Shown: positions 37,791-48,336 of the stretch, piece after piece
Position numbering within the stretch: the first letter of the stretch is position 1
Layout of the letters: every line of letters starts with the position of its first letter
Assembly: GCA_921293015.1 (NCBI GenBank)
Contig: OV121084.1
Span: forward strand, 53,541,864-53,605,863
Source: Phorcus lineatus
Taxonomy: Eukaryota > Mollusca > Gastropoda > Trochida > Trochidae
Direction: 5' to 3'
Length of the DNA stretch: 64,000 nucleotides
The notes under the pieces: model-generated
Told to the model about the DNA's origin: nothing
The model's input: the letters and a program-made list of their open reading frames with translations, nothing else
Databases searched by the model: none
Made by a program: the position numbers and the translations under genes

Positions 37791-39278
37791 AAGCCAACCA
37801 ATATAAAAAATGTTTACAAGTATCGAAGATCCACAAAACTTATATTACCAGATATCTGTACATGCTTATTTACAAAACGTATTTGGATATTTTCTCATTT
37901 AAAAGATCTGTTATTCATTGAATGATAACCAACGATAACTGAAAAAGAATGAAAATGAATTTTGAAATTTAATTTTGGCCATAAAACCATTCAAAACGAT
38001 TTTAGATCCAAAACTCAGCATTATTTTATAGAATGCGACCAGGAAACACCAAGTTTATCAAAATGCACGTTATTTGTGGCAAACCTGTATACATTAAAGG
38101 CATAGAAGAGGAATTGCAGAGATAGTAAACGGAATAGGCAAATATTTTCACCTTTATTAGATTCAGGCTTGAACGAACATACACAAAAAATTAAAGTGAT
38201 TGATCTTTTCGACAAATCAATATTTCAAACTCGTTTTCTTATGAATGCCTCCATTTAAAGTCAATAATTCGTGATATAATGAGTTTTTAATAAGTAATTT
38301 CTCCCTTGACCTGGGGTTCTAGTTCATGGAATCTTCGCGCACATGAAACACCAACACCTCTTGGCTGTTATGATCCCGGTGCCGGGAGGTTCAATATATC
38401 TTGAACACCTCAGTCTAAGTCGGTAACGTTTATATTGATGCTTTTTTTTAATAAACATCTTGTCCAACATCGTTCTTTGAAGCTCTCTTGGCGAAGACTG
38501 ATGCACACGTAAAATCCAACATTACGGCCACTAATTGGACGTTCAAATTGAAATGCAATTACGTGCGGATTAAAAGATTTTTGGTTGTTTTCACTATTAA
38601 AAAATCGAAATATAATATTTCAATATATTATTAATGTTTAAAAACTATCTTTTTAAAAAACCTTTTAAAACTATGATGCGAACCATTTACCTTGTGTCTA
38701 TCTTGGTACAAAATGTTTTATCATCTATAAATGAAGGAACAGTGTTTATTTCCTTTCTATAAATTTTTTTAGTGATGTTGTTTTCAAATCATCATATTTT
38801 TCAAATATATATTATATGTGACTTTCTATCATCATGTCATTAGAAATACAATACTATAAAAACACATTTACATAGAAATCCCCAGCTTAGACAATAACAT
38901 CCGGTGGTTATATTATGTAAATCACATTATCAAATATGAATCTTCTTACATGGCGTTTTCAGAACAACGGGGAACGTCATAAACATTATTATCATGATAG
39001 TATATCACGAGATAATGTCATAATGATATGATAACTGTACAATCTTCTCATCAGTATTGTTTGAAAAACAAGTAAATCAAAACAAAAAAACAGTCAACAA
39101 AGAGACATAAAATCAACGATAAGCCTGAAATCATAATAAATAAAACATCACCGTCATGTATATCCAACAGACATATCTAATGTTTGTGGTAATCGATGTT
39201 TATTACTTTATATTTAGGTGTAAACAGAAGCCACGAATCTCACAATAACAATGGCATAAATTGGCCTAGACGTGAAAT
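37791..39278. other. intergenic AT-rich DNA, no gene seen
   Basis: Nothing above chance on either strand. The strand carries very AT-rich runs between 38580 and 38870. Confidence 0.5.
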
Positions 39279-39293
39279 GTGATCTTTCTCCTT

Positions 39294-39674
39294 ATGATTA
39301 TAGCCCTAATTCTTTCATCTTCCCGCTGTTTTCTACTCTCTTTCCTCTCCGAAACAGGGAGAGTTATTGTTATTTACGGCGAGCTGGCGCCTCGAGATCT
39401 TTTCTTATCTCTCAGTAAGAACAACATGAAATACAAGAACCTGTCGAGAACAATGTTCCTAACTGTACACATTCATGATGAAGGAAGAATCTTGGAGATA
39501 CCGCAGTGTATTCCGTCAGCATGTGACTTGGAAGTATGGTTCAAGACACACACTCAGTTTATCTTTGGTTGTTACACCAACCACGATTGTACTGCGTTAG
39601 ATATCATAATCTTTCCCTCTGAAGTAAAGAAAATGAAATTCTTGCTACAAATTTATCATAAGTCTTTATGTTAG
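39294..39674 (+). pseudogene. possible histidine acid phosphatase relic
   Basis: A 126-codon frame with an N-terminal hydrophobic stretch (MIIALILSSSRC) and better GC balance than its flanks. Two pieces recall lysosomal/prostatic acid phosphatases: RVIVIYGELAPRD at the place of the RHGxRxP active site, with Arg-His apparently missing, and EIPQCIPSACDLEVWF, like the C-terminal PGCxxxCPLExF segment. Everything between those two regions, over 200 residues in real enzymes, is absent. A second open frame follows in another phase (39671-39859). If the resemblance is right, it is a dead, internally deleted copy. It rests on weak motif similarity by eye. Confidence 0.3.
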
Positions 39675-39859
39675 TTGTGACGTATATGTTTTTCATACCA
39701 TTTATCTACCGTTTGATAAGTGAACAAAACAAACTGTTGTTTACTGTATCTATGCGAGATGAAATGCGATCCGTATTAAACCTTGAATGTCATACATACT
39801 TTACTATAGATAACAAATTTCACATAGCCTGTGACGTACTGCCCCGATATCATGATTAG

Positions 39860-40846
39860 TGTTGTACCGACTCTTTGATAGTATTGATGTTTTTAACGTC
39901 TATTACGCGATACGGATGCATCCGTACAAAACAACAGGCTATATATATCGTGAGGGTTCACGATACATCGATGTATCGTCATAAAAGACAATATATCCTG
40001 ATACGATGAATATGATTTGCTTCAAACATTAACCTTTAAAATCTTAAATAGTTGTTTTAAACTGAAAGAATTAATCTTCAAAAGTTGTTTTTTATTCTGT
40101 TGCAGAGATTACAGTGTCAAGACAAGCAGAAAATATATGATATTTAGTATATTTGATCAGCAATTGCACAGTCACTCTAATTTTGTGATTTCCCTTCATG
40201 TAATGTTAGCTAAGAGATACCATCACTTTTCTACGTCTTATGTATTCGTCTTTCACAAACTGTAGGGATCGGTATACGTATTGTATTGCAACCACTGTAT
40301 CGTGATTATAACCGTCTCGCATGTTCCTTGGCAATACTTCCATGATATATTGTCTAGCCTAATAAAAGTGGAAACTAAATATATATCGTCTCAGCACTAA
40401 TGCCACTATTCACAGGTCTTATCACAATATTCTTACCCAAGCGGGCACAAATATGCCGGGTATTAAAGTGTTCATAATGGTCACGGGAATTAGAGTTTTT
40501 TCTAAAAATAACTCGAAATCTGATTGGCTGACAGAACTATTTTTATTCATTCGTTCATTGAGTCCAGCGAGAGTCAACGAGACTTCAAAACAAACATTGT
40601 TTTTAATTTCTTATGGAATAATATAACCTAAATGTTTTGTATGTGGTTTGTTTTACTATTTCGTTCATTTAGGATTGTCTTGCTTGATATATGATCCGAT
40701 GACGTAATGAATTGCAGAGACTGCGATACAATGACCGAGTTCACTTGCGACTCGCCTTTACGAACGTGTTTTCCGAAAGTATCGTTAATATTGTTAAATT
40801 TGACTTGAGTAAGAAAAAGAATAACCAACTCGAAGCTCGGAAGTAC
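39860..40846. other. no gene seen; TATCG-rich repeat remnants
   Basis: Apart from the palindrome, ATCGTGA/TATCGT words cluster at 39945-40010 and 40268-40390. Minus-strand ORF 40628-40828 is unsupported. Confidence 0.4.
39960..39979. repeat. 20-bp perfect palindrome
   Basis: ACGATACATCGATGTATCGT reads the same on both strands. Related TATCG-rich sequence follows to about 40400. It may be the end of a decayed DNA transposon. Confidence 0.6.
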
Positions 40847-40934
40847 GGTTTATCTGTCCCCCGTGAATTATTGTGATAAATTCCTCGCTAAAGCTCGGAA
40901 TTTATCACAATAATCAACTCAGGACAGATAAACC
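40847..40934. repeat. 88-bp hairpin-forming inverted repeat
   Basis: Left arm GGTTTATCTGTCC ... ATTATTGTGATAAATTCC; right arm GGAATTTATCACAATAAT ... GGACAGATAAACC. The loop between the arms is only about 12 bases. It is probably a fold-back element or the centre of one. Confidence 0.8.
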
Positions 40935-41163
40935 ATCTTGTTGATTATTCTTATAGCATTACTTTATATTGTGCAATAAATTCACGAGCATACGAGTAAT
41001 AAACAAAACACTGCTGCCAGAGAAAGGTCAGTTTGAATATTTTAATGTCTGTGAGAGGCACATGTTTTGTCAATAAGTATATTCTAACATCAGAGTATAA
41101 TACTTGTGGTCGTGAAATCACTTTTTCAAAACGTTTTTGGTGTCAGAATGTTTGGCACTAGAG
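40935..41163. other. short spacer between two inverted repeats
   Basis: AT-rich; nothing seen. Confidence 0.5.
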
Positions 41164-41267
41164 ACATGTATCAATCTCATTGAAATGAAATCTAAATGCT
41201 CCACTACATAATCTGCGTAACATAGTGCAGCAATGTTAGATTTTATTCTAATGAGATTGAGACATGT
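41164..41267. mobile_element. fold-back MITE-like element, copy 2
   Basis: Arms start ACATGTATCAATCTCATT and end AATGAGATTGAGACATGT, nearly complementary over about 50 bp. The reverse complement aligns with 8192-8319 over about 105 bp. Confidence 0.65.
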
Positions 41268-41706
41268 ATAACCTTCTTGGGAATTCATATGATAACACAT
41301 CATTACTGTAGGACGCCATGAATCAACTCAAGAAGCCCAACTTATTCTCCTATCTCGTTAAGTTTAGGAGATTTATCAGCAGACCTGTTTTTTTCAGAAA
41401 AGGGAACAGAAATTATTTGAAAATTTAAAATGTCTTTTATATGGTCACGTTTCTAATGTTCATGAGTGAAGCGTGCCTGTGCGAGTGAAATGTATCTGTT
41501 GTTTAAGATTAAATCCATATACCGGGTAGTATCGGTGATTTATGGCATACCTTTATCAACAAATATAAACGTATCAATGCCTGGTCAAATCAATTTTACA
41601 AAGTAATTTTTCTGTTATATCAAATACGAAAGGTGGAAAGAAAAATATAACGTGATCATAACTTTATGATAATGAAGTTTTTTTTAATCAAAACAATTGA
41701 GGTATA

Positions 41707-41708
<2 letters not shown>

Positions 41709-41776
<68 letters not shown>
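41709..41776. repeat. (AT)34 microsatellite
   Basis: Uninterrupted AT dinucleotide run of 68 bases. Confidence 0.98.
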
Positions 41777-41779
<3 letters not shown>

Positions 41780-42575
41780 TTAATTAAAAAAACATATTGT
41801 ACTTTTGACATAAACATGAGAAACAATATAAAACGTAAAAATTCCATCCTGAAAAATCCAAAAGTGAGAAAAGTGTGGTTCAATATTTTCCTCCTTTGCA
41901 CTCCGTAACATAAATATTATATAGACAGCCACTATAACTCAGCCTTAAAACAAGAAACAAACTTGTACTTAACTTACCATAAGGTGGGCACGTTATGACA
42001 GATGGTCTGGGTCTAGTATGTCAGAAACGAACATGGTGAAATGTAAACAAACATATTCGTTTACTTTACAACTCAAATGAGGCATGGCGCTCGTAAAATG
42101 AAAATTAAAAGCAAATTTTAGGTTTTCAAAGTGTAATTACAATCTGGGTAAAACGAAAGGATATATCCGTTAAAAAGATTTTAAAAACCTGTTAATTAGG
42201 CAACATCAATTTTAAAAAATCAAAACTAATTAGACTTCATTTGATGTTGAGGTGTGTCAGCATTTCGTTTAACCTTTACAACATGAAGAAAATGGAGACA
42301 ATTCACGTCATCTTTACACCAAGTTGTTGTTTACGTATCTATTTTCCGACTTTAACTGCTAACGAGAAACTAAACGGCTGACTCGTTATATGCGAACCGT
42401 CAAGTTTTCTATTAGTTTTCAAAGGGGTTTCACGTCATGGGGTAATCATATACATTGCTTTTAGTAACGTGAAGTGAATACCACAGTTTGGGGTCTGTTT
42501 ATATATACAACTCATAACGTATATTTTAATATCGCGGTTATCATGTCCTACATATCAAGTATAATGCTTAGAAAA
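41777..42575. other. no gene seen
   Basis: AT-rich intergenic DNA without structure above chance. Confidence 0.5.
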
Positions 42576-42716
42576 AAGATTAATTTAAATCTAGAATTAA
42601 CACGCCATTTTTGGCAATATAAAAGTTCTTACTATGTCAAATGCTCACATAAAGATTAATTTAAATCTAGAATGTGTTAGGCAATATTACATGTTCTTTG
42701 TCAAACGCTCACATTG
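42576..42716. repeat. diverged tandem duplication (76 and 65 bp)
   Basis: AAGATTAATTTAAATCTAGA starts each copy (42576 and 42653). Each ends with TGTCAAAYGCTCACAT, at 42650 and 42714 respectively. The second copy carries a deletion. Confidence 0.75.
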
Positions 42717-44133
42717 TATCATATCAAATTTGTGAATCGTTGCTTGAAAATAATAATGTTAGTAAACTCAACAGCGATGTTGAGTCTCACTAACCTAACT
42801 TACAATTTTGATATCATTAATGTAATTCACTTTTTAGCTGAATTTCTACTCTCAAAGAATTAACTTATGACAATAGAAATGATAATGTATGCAAATATCT
42901 TAGTATTCAGTATAGTTCAGAAAGTTTGACATTCTTATTAATATGTTCGCAATTGTTTAGTTTATGAGCTTGGCATTTCATAACGGAAATACATTAGAAA
43001 TATATTACAATAATGAACGTTTGAAAATCCTATCAAGACAAATGATTACATACATGAATATGTTCTTTTCAAACCCATGCCTTTGGTTACAAGAACATAT
43101 TGATTAACCTTTCAAAGTTGTTATTTTTCAAGTACAATCATGTCATTATAAACACGGACAATTATTGCAGAACACATTATGATTCTTATTATTATCAAAC
43201 ACCGCTAAATAAATCCTTTATACTTTATCCTTTATCTTTTTTACAACTGTCAGTTTTTGTTGTTTCGACCTGAAACCAATTATACCACAGCCGGATCAAA
43301 TGTCCGACACAGAGCAATAAAAGAAGGAGTATCTGTGATGGCCAAGGTCAAGGATGTTCGGTATGCGAGACATTGCGAGAACTCACGAGAAGTGATTGAC
43401 TTCTAACCGGAAGGTGGAACAGCTGACTGCAACATGTCGAACTCCGGTACAGGAGAATTAGTCTAATTAGTTTGAAGTCATCCTTGACATGTTTAACCAT
43501 GTTTGTTTTGACAGTTCCAAGTGATCGATAATTTCTAATATTTTCTAACATATCATGTACATGTAAACGTGACAACAGCCTTTTTTACAAAATCAAATAA
43601 AAAGTAAGTAAGGTGCTGGGACTTAGTGTAAATATATGATAAATGTTAGTAGTTAGCAACTTATGAATTTAACACGATAAATCTATTGAAATTTCTTTTT
43701 CAAATTCATCACCAAGGCTCTTAATATATTCATGAAATGAAATGAAATATTTTCATCGTTGAATCATATCAAACGTATCGAGATTCGACACTAACATTTT
43801 TGAGTGGCATTTTAGATGTTGTTAACCAGATAAAGCAAATATTATGGACAACTTATAGCTGACAACTTCAACATTTGATTATACCAAATTGAGATTCGTA
43901 TTCAGTTATCTTTAAATTTCTTTTCATTGAAATAATTTCACACTCGTATTTCGCGGAACACTTCGCTAAGGGTCTGAATGCTTAACCTTCATAGAGGTCG
44001 TTTCAGGTCAAATTTCACTCTAGCCAATCAGCGATGAGGTTAAGAAAATCATCTACATCCTTCTCTATTGAAGCGAGCATGTGATTTGGAGAACAATGGA
44101 AGGACACAGTCAAGGTTACTTTGCGTGACCGCT
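42717..44133. other. no gene seen
   Basis: AT-rich; the minus-strand ORF at 43348-43575 has no family or splice support. Confidence 0.5.
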
Positions 44134-44252
44134 GGTGCCCGTTCCACAAAACACTTATAATCGATTGTATGGCTACAATCATTTGTAACCAATGTTAAAG
44201 AAATGGGCTACAATTGATTGTAACTTTACAACTGCTTTGTGGAATAGGACCC
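44134..44252. mobile_element. 119-bp MITE with TIRs of the TTCCACAAA type
   Basis: Left end GGTGCCCGTTCCACAAAACA, right end TGCTTTGTGGAATAGGACCC, with inner complementary ACAATCATTTGTA/ACAATTGATTGTAA segments. Ends of this kind (CCCGTTCCACAAAGC) are found on small non-autonomous DNA transposons of many invertebrates (family knowledge). No clear target duplication. Confidence 0.5.
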
Positions 44253-47118
44253 AGTAGTCAGATCGGAAACACAGCGAGGTACGACCTTTTTATAATGTTT
44301 TGGTGAAAGAATGAAATATAAGCTTTGAATCTGTTGTTTCAGTGTTACCATCATACCGTGCTGTGAATACCAGCTTTATCATTATTTTCCAATCATTCGA
44401 TAGAGTGATACCAAAAATAAGCAAAGTACATAAACTTAATTTATTAAATCATTTCACTTTCATCACAGCCTCAGGTAAAATCATGTTCGTTATAACGTCA
44501 AACATCGTGTTGTTATCAATGCATTTATTGTGATATTGGATCTTAAAGCAATTCCTTAGGATTTTAGGTTTTTCTTTTTGCTGTATTTGTTTTGGACATT
44601 TATAAAGGTTATAAAGGTTTGCATTTGATTGAATGCATTAGCAGTTTTTTGAACAGCAGTTGTGGTCGACTGATTGTTGGCCGGAATCCTTTGTTATGTA
44701 TTTAAGATTGAATTGTATTCAAGTATAGTTAAAATGGCACAAGGTATTTTTCATAATTTGTCTATGTGGCTTGAATGAGAGACAAAATACCATTAATCAA
44801 GTTCGATTCATCTCGCTGGACTTCATTCTGCCAGAATTATGATATTTACTTGTATTCAGTAATCGAAAAAACCCTTATTAATGTCAAGAAGTCTACGCCT
44901 GTTCCATGTTTGTCTATGTATCTGATGTATATGTTTCCCAAAATTACGTCTGAATCATTACCGCGCGGCTTTGTCCGAATTTCTATCATTAATCACAAGT
45001 TTAACTATATATTGTCACAATCGCAGTACATGGAAAGATGTCCGAATCTTTAAAAACCCGATAGTGATAGGCAAGCTACGTAAATGTGTTGCAAAGGCTC
45101 CGGATGGCCTCGGACTGCACGAGGTGCACGAGCTGAGAAAATTTATTTCATGTTTCTTGTTTGGCACCCGCGCATTTCATTGTTAGAACTAATTGCGTGT
45201 ATAGTATTACACGGTTCATTTTTACGTAGGTGGAGGGTCACAAACAAATTATGGACACACATGATTTAAAATCCATGAATGTTTGCTTCGGACTCGGACA
45301 GATTAACTAACCTTGTATTTCCCGATACAATTTGGCATCAATGATAGTAATACATAACTGTAAGCTTACATGTAGATGCATGGCACATTTCATTTCACCT
45401 TTCAAAAAATTGTTTACGGGATAATAACATCAGGACGCAATATCATATAGAAGTAGCATCCTATGTAAGTACCATTTTATCAGAGGATCATTTATCTATG
45501 ACACGTCCACCCTATAATATGATTCATTATCTAACTGATGGTCAACTAAGTACAGAGTTATCTGTCCATACTTCCGGTTGCATCTGTCGTGTACCGGAAA
45601 CGCTATCAGTGTTGATAATGGCTTCTGAAAGATAACTGATTAATTACCATACTCAGAATTTAATAAACCCGGTCGTCACACTTCCTTTACCATAACTTGG
45701 TACAACGTTTCTTGAAAATTTAATTGAATTATGTTTTTAAATGTCACGTTAAAGTGCAAGACATAATATTCTGGTAGAATGCCCTATATATTTTCTATCA
45801 GTAATTGTTGTAGTACTTAGCTCTATTGTTAAAGCAATATTAATAATGTTAAAGATAAAATAATGTTTTATAATATCAATCTAGGACTACTACCTTATAA
45901 TATACGTTTGGGCCGGTCAAGAAAGATATTTGTTAAGGCGCTCTGATTTGGGTTTGGTCTTATATAACGGGGGTGTTTTAGCATTGCAGACGGATTAATT
46001 TACAATTCTTGTAATATTAACGATTTTACAACATCGGTTCAAACATATATGTCCTTATATCATGAATACAATACGTATAAACAGTTTGCATTTTGAAAAA
46101 TAAGAAATAAATAGGTCTTTCATTTGAAATGAATCTATTACAAATCAAAAAGGATCATATGCTATTCTTAACTATAATATTCTCGTTTCGAGTAAAACGA
46201 ATTGCTTTTAATTTTTATTTCCCATTTTTTATGATGAATTGAGTCAATAATGACATAGATATATTCACCAGTAGTTTATTCAAGATATGTTCATTTTCTC
46301 CTTTGACACGTAAATATTCAATCTTTGTTAACAGTAGGTCCTAATTTGTCCCAATTGCAATAAATATCAGTATTACTAATTAGCAAAAACAAGTAAAGCA
46401 ACATAAATCTACCTCATTTCTAAAACCTCTATCAAGTTTCTGTTGCAATAATCACATATCTTGGTTTACCTATTTTCAAAGGTATAACCGTGTCAACTTC
46501 AAAGCTACAAACAAGGACAGAAGTCAGTTACTTTCATGTTTGTTCTATTTACCTGCAATGAATGTCTTCCACGTGTCGATATCGGGGAGATATTGCTAAT
46601 TATAAACCGTAAATAAACAAATACAATCATTAATTACGTTCAGCTAACATAGATGGGGCACCACCGGAAAAAATCGGTTAAGATACGAATTATCGATTTA
46701 TATACCTTTATCCCTTCATGTATTACGTTAATTACACTTTATGTTATGAATTAATAGAGATGTCACGAATATCAAACAAAGTATATCTATTTGGGGTCCT
46801 TGATTTACGGTAAGATATTAAAGTGACACAGAATGCCTTCAAACATTTAAATAAAAAAGGTGACATCGCACGATCTCCTATTACTAAAACTTTGATTCGA
46901 TGATGCTGGTTATATTTCATAGTTATCACATGATAGTATCATTTTACACATTAAATAGGCTTTAAATTCCTGTGAGTAACTGTAAACAATGCCTTTCTGA
47001 AAATACAATGCTTGTCCTATTCCAAATACCCGTATCCGCCTTTGTGGGCATTTATGAATTATATGCAGTGGATGCATCATCTACGATCTCTTCAGCCAAC
47101 CATGTTCCTAATTTTCAG
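44253..47118. other. no gene seen
   Basis: Several overlapping plus-strand ORFs at 44775-45269 have no recognisable domain. The patch around 45080-45180 is GC-richer (GCACGAGGTGCACGAGCTG) but has no support as an exon. Confidence 0.45.
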
Positions 47119-47572
47119 ATACAATGGCTGAAGAAAACAAGGATGTTTCGCCGTTTCCTTCTCGCAACTTATCGAAACCGCTTACGAAGAGCACGTATTG
47201 CACGTGATGCACGTGCTGCACGGAAGGACCTAAGAAGAGCGAACTGCTCATGACAGGTGATCTGTTGACATCGAGGCGTCTTTCACCTCATTTCTCGGAG
47301 ATGAGTGACGTGTTTTATTTTGAAATAAACATGTAATAAACACCATAAACAGGTGCCCTAAGAAATGTACACATTAACACGTGTTATACGTTTTTCACAT
47401 TTGACATTTGATGAGGTGTACTGAATAAATGTCACACAAATATTCATCATTTATGTCATCTTTCAAAAGTGATCTATGATTTCAGGTGATGAAAGATACA
47501 ACCAAAGTGCGAGATCGTACGTTTAGAAATCGTTTACGTACACGATTTACAGGCAACTGCAAAAGTACTAAA
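47119..47572 (+). other. two exon-like segments with Arg-rich frames
   Basis: 47119-47256 follows an acceptor-like cctaattttcag and ends CATGACAG/GTGATC. 47486-47572 follows ctatgatttcag and ends CTAAA/GTGAGT. The first carries the open frame MFRRFLLATYRNRLRRARIA and a 9-bp repeat coding AR(I/D/A). The second reads RTFRNRLRTRFTGNCKS. The shared (Y/F)RNRLR suggests related exons, but a stop just before the first donor prevents joining them in that frame. Gene status is doubtful. Confidence 0.2.
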
Positions 47573-48136
47573 GTGAGTAACACCTTGAAACATAACAATA
47601 AATCTTCAGGTAATTATAACATTTGTATTTATTTCGAATGGCTATATGGTCAATCGGTTGTGCGAACATTAAATTGTATGAGAAGTATTGAAAAATGCAT
47701 TTCGAACATATAAACATTTTTAAACACAGTTTCTATTCGTTTCTTTCTTATCTCTTTCAAATAGTCACATTTCCTCATAATATAATCAATGATTTAGTAG
47801 GGGAACTTTGAATTACTCTTTTGATAAAGTATTATTCTTTGACCTCATCTCAGGTTCTGTGCAATCCAAATAATAATATCTTCTTTGGAAAAAACTCCGT
47901 GTACTGAAAACAAATGCCAATCTTCTTTGTGTACCACTTAGCAAAGACATCACTGATCAATCAGTCAGATACGGTTTCACCCCAAAATTGTTTCCAGAAA
48001 TAGTTTTTAGGTAACATCATATTTCAGATTTTTTGCTTTTTAGAACAAACATTTTGACGAACGTATAGAATGTAAAGTACTTTCTGAGGCTGTTTGTAAT
48101 GTACGTAATACAGCATACGGTAACTGGAAGAAAATT
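47573..48136. other. no gene seen
   Basis: AT-rich DNA with no supported ORF. Confidence 0.5.
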
Positions 48137-48214
48137 CACGGGAAATTCGTGCCAATGACAGTGCACGATTTTCATGCACTAGACAATGCTTTTAGCACGA
48201 ATTTCTCGTGCAGG
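48137..48214. repeat. nested hairpin
   Basis: The outer arms CACGGGAAATTCGTGC and GCACGAATTTCTCGTG pair at 15 of 16 positions. The inner arms AGTGCA and TGCACT pair between them. Probably a small fold-back repeat. Confidence 0.7.
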
Positions 48215-48322
48215 TGACATCACTATGAGGTTATTGTTCGAAAACGATGCCAGATGGGCCTCGTACTTGACTATGTAATTAATTGCTGTGTTTTTTTTAG
48301 AACTCTACCAACGTCTTCTTTA

Positions 48323-48336
48323 TTGCGCATGCGCAA
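48323..48336. promoter_or_regulatory. NRF1-type palindrome
   Basis: TTGCGCATGCGCAA is a perfect 14-bp palindrome matching the NRF1 site (YGCGCAYGCGCR). No gene start is visible near it. Confidence 0.3.
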
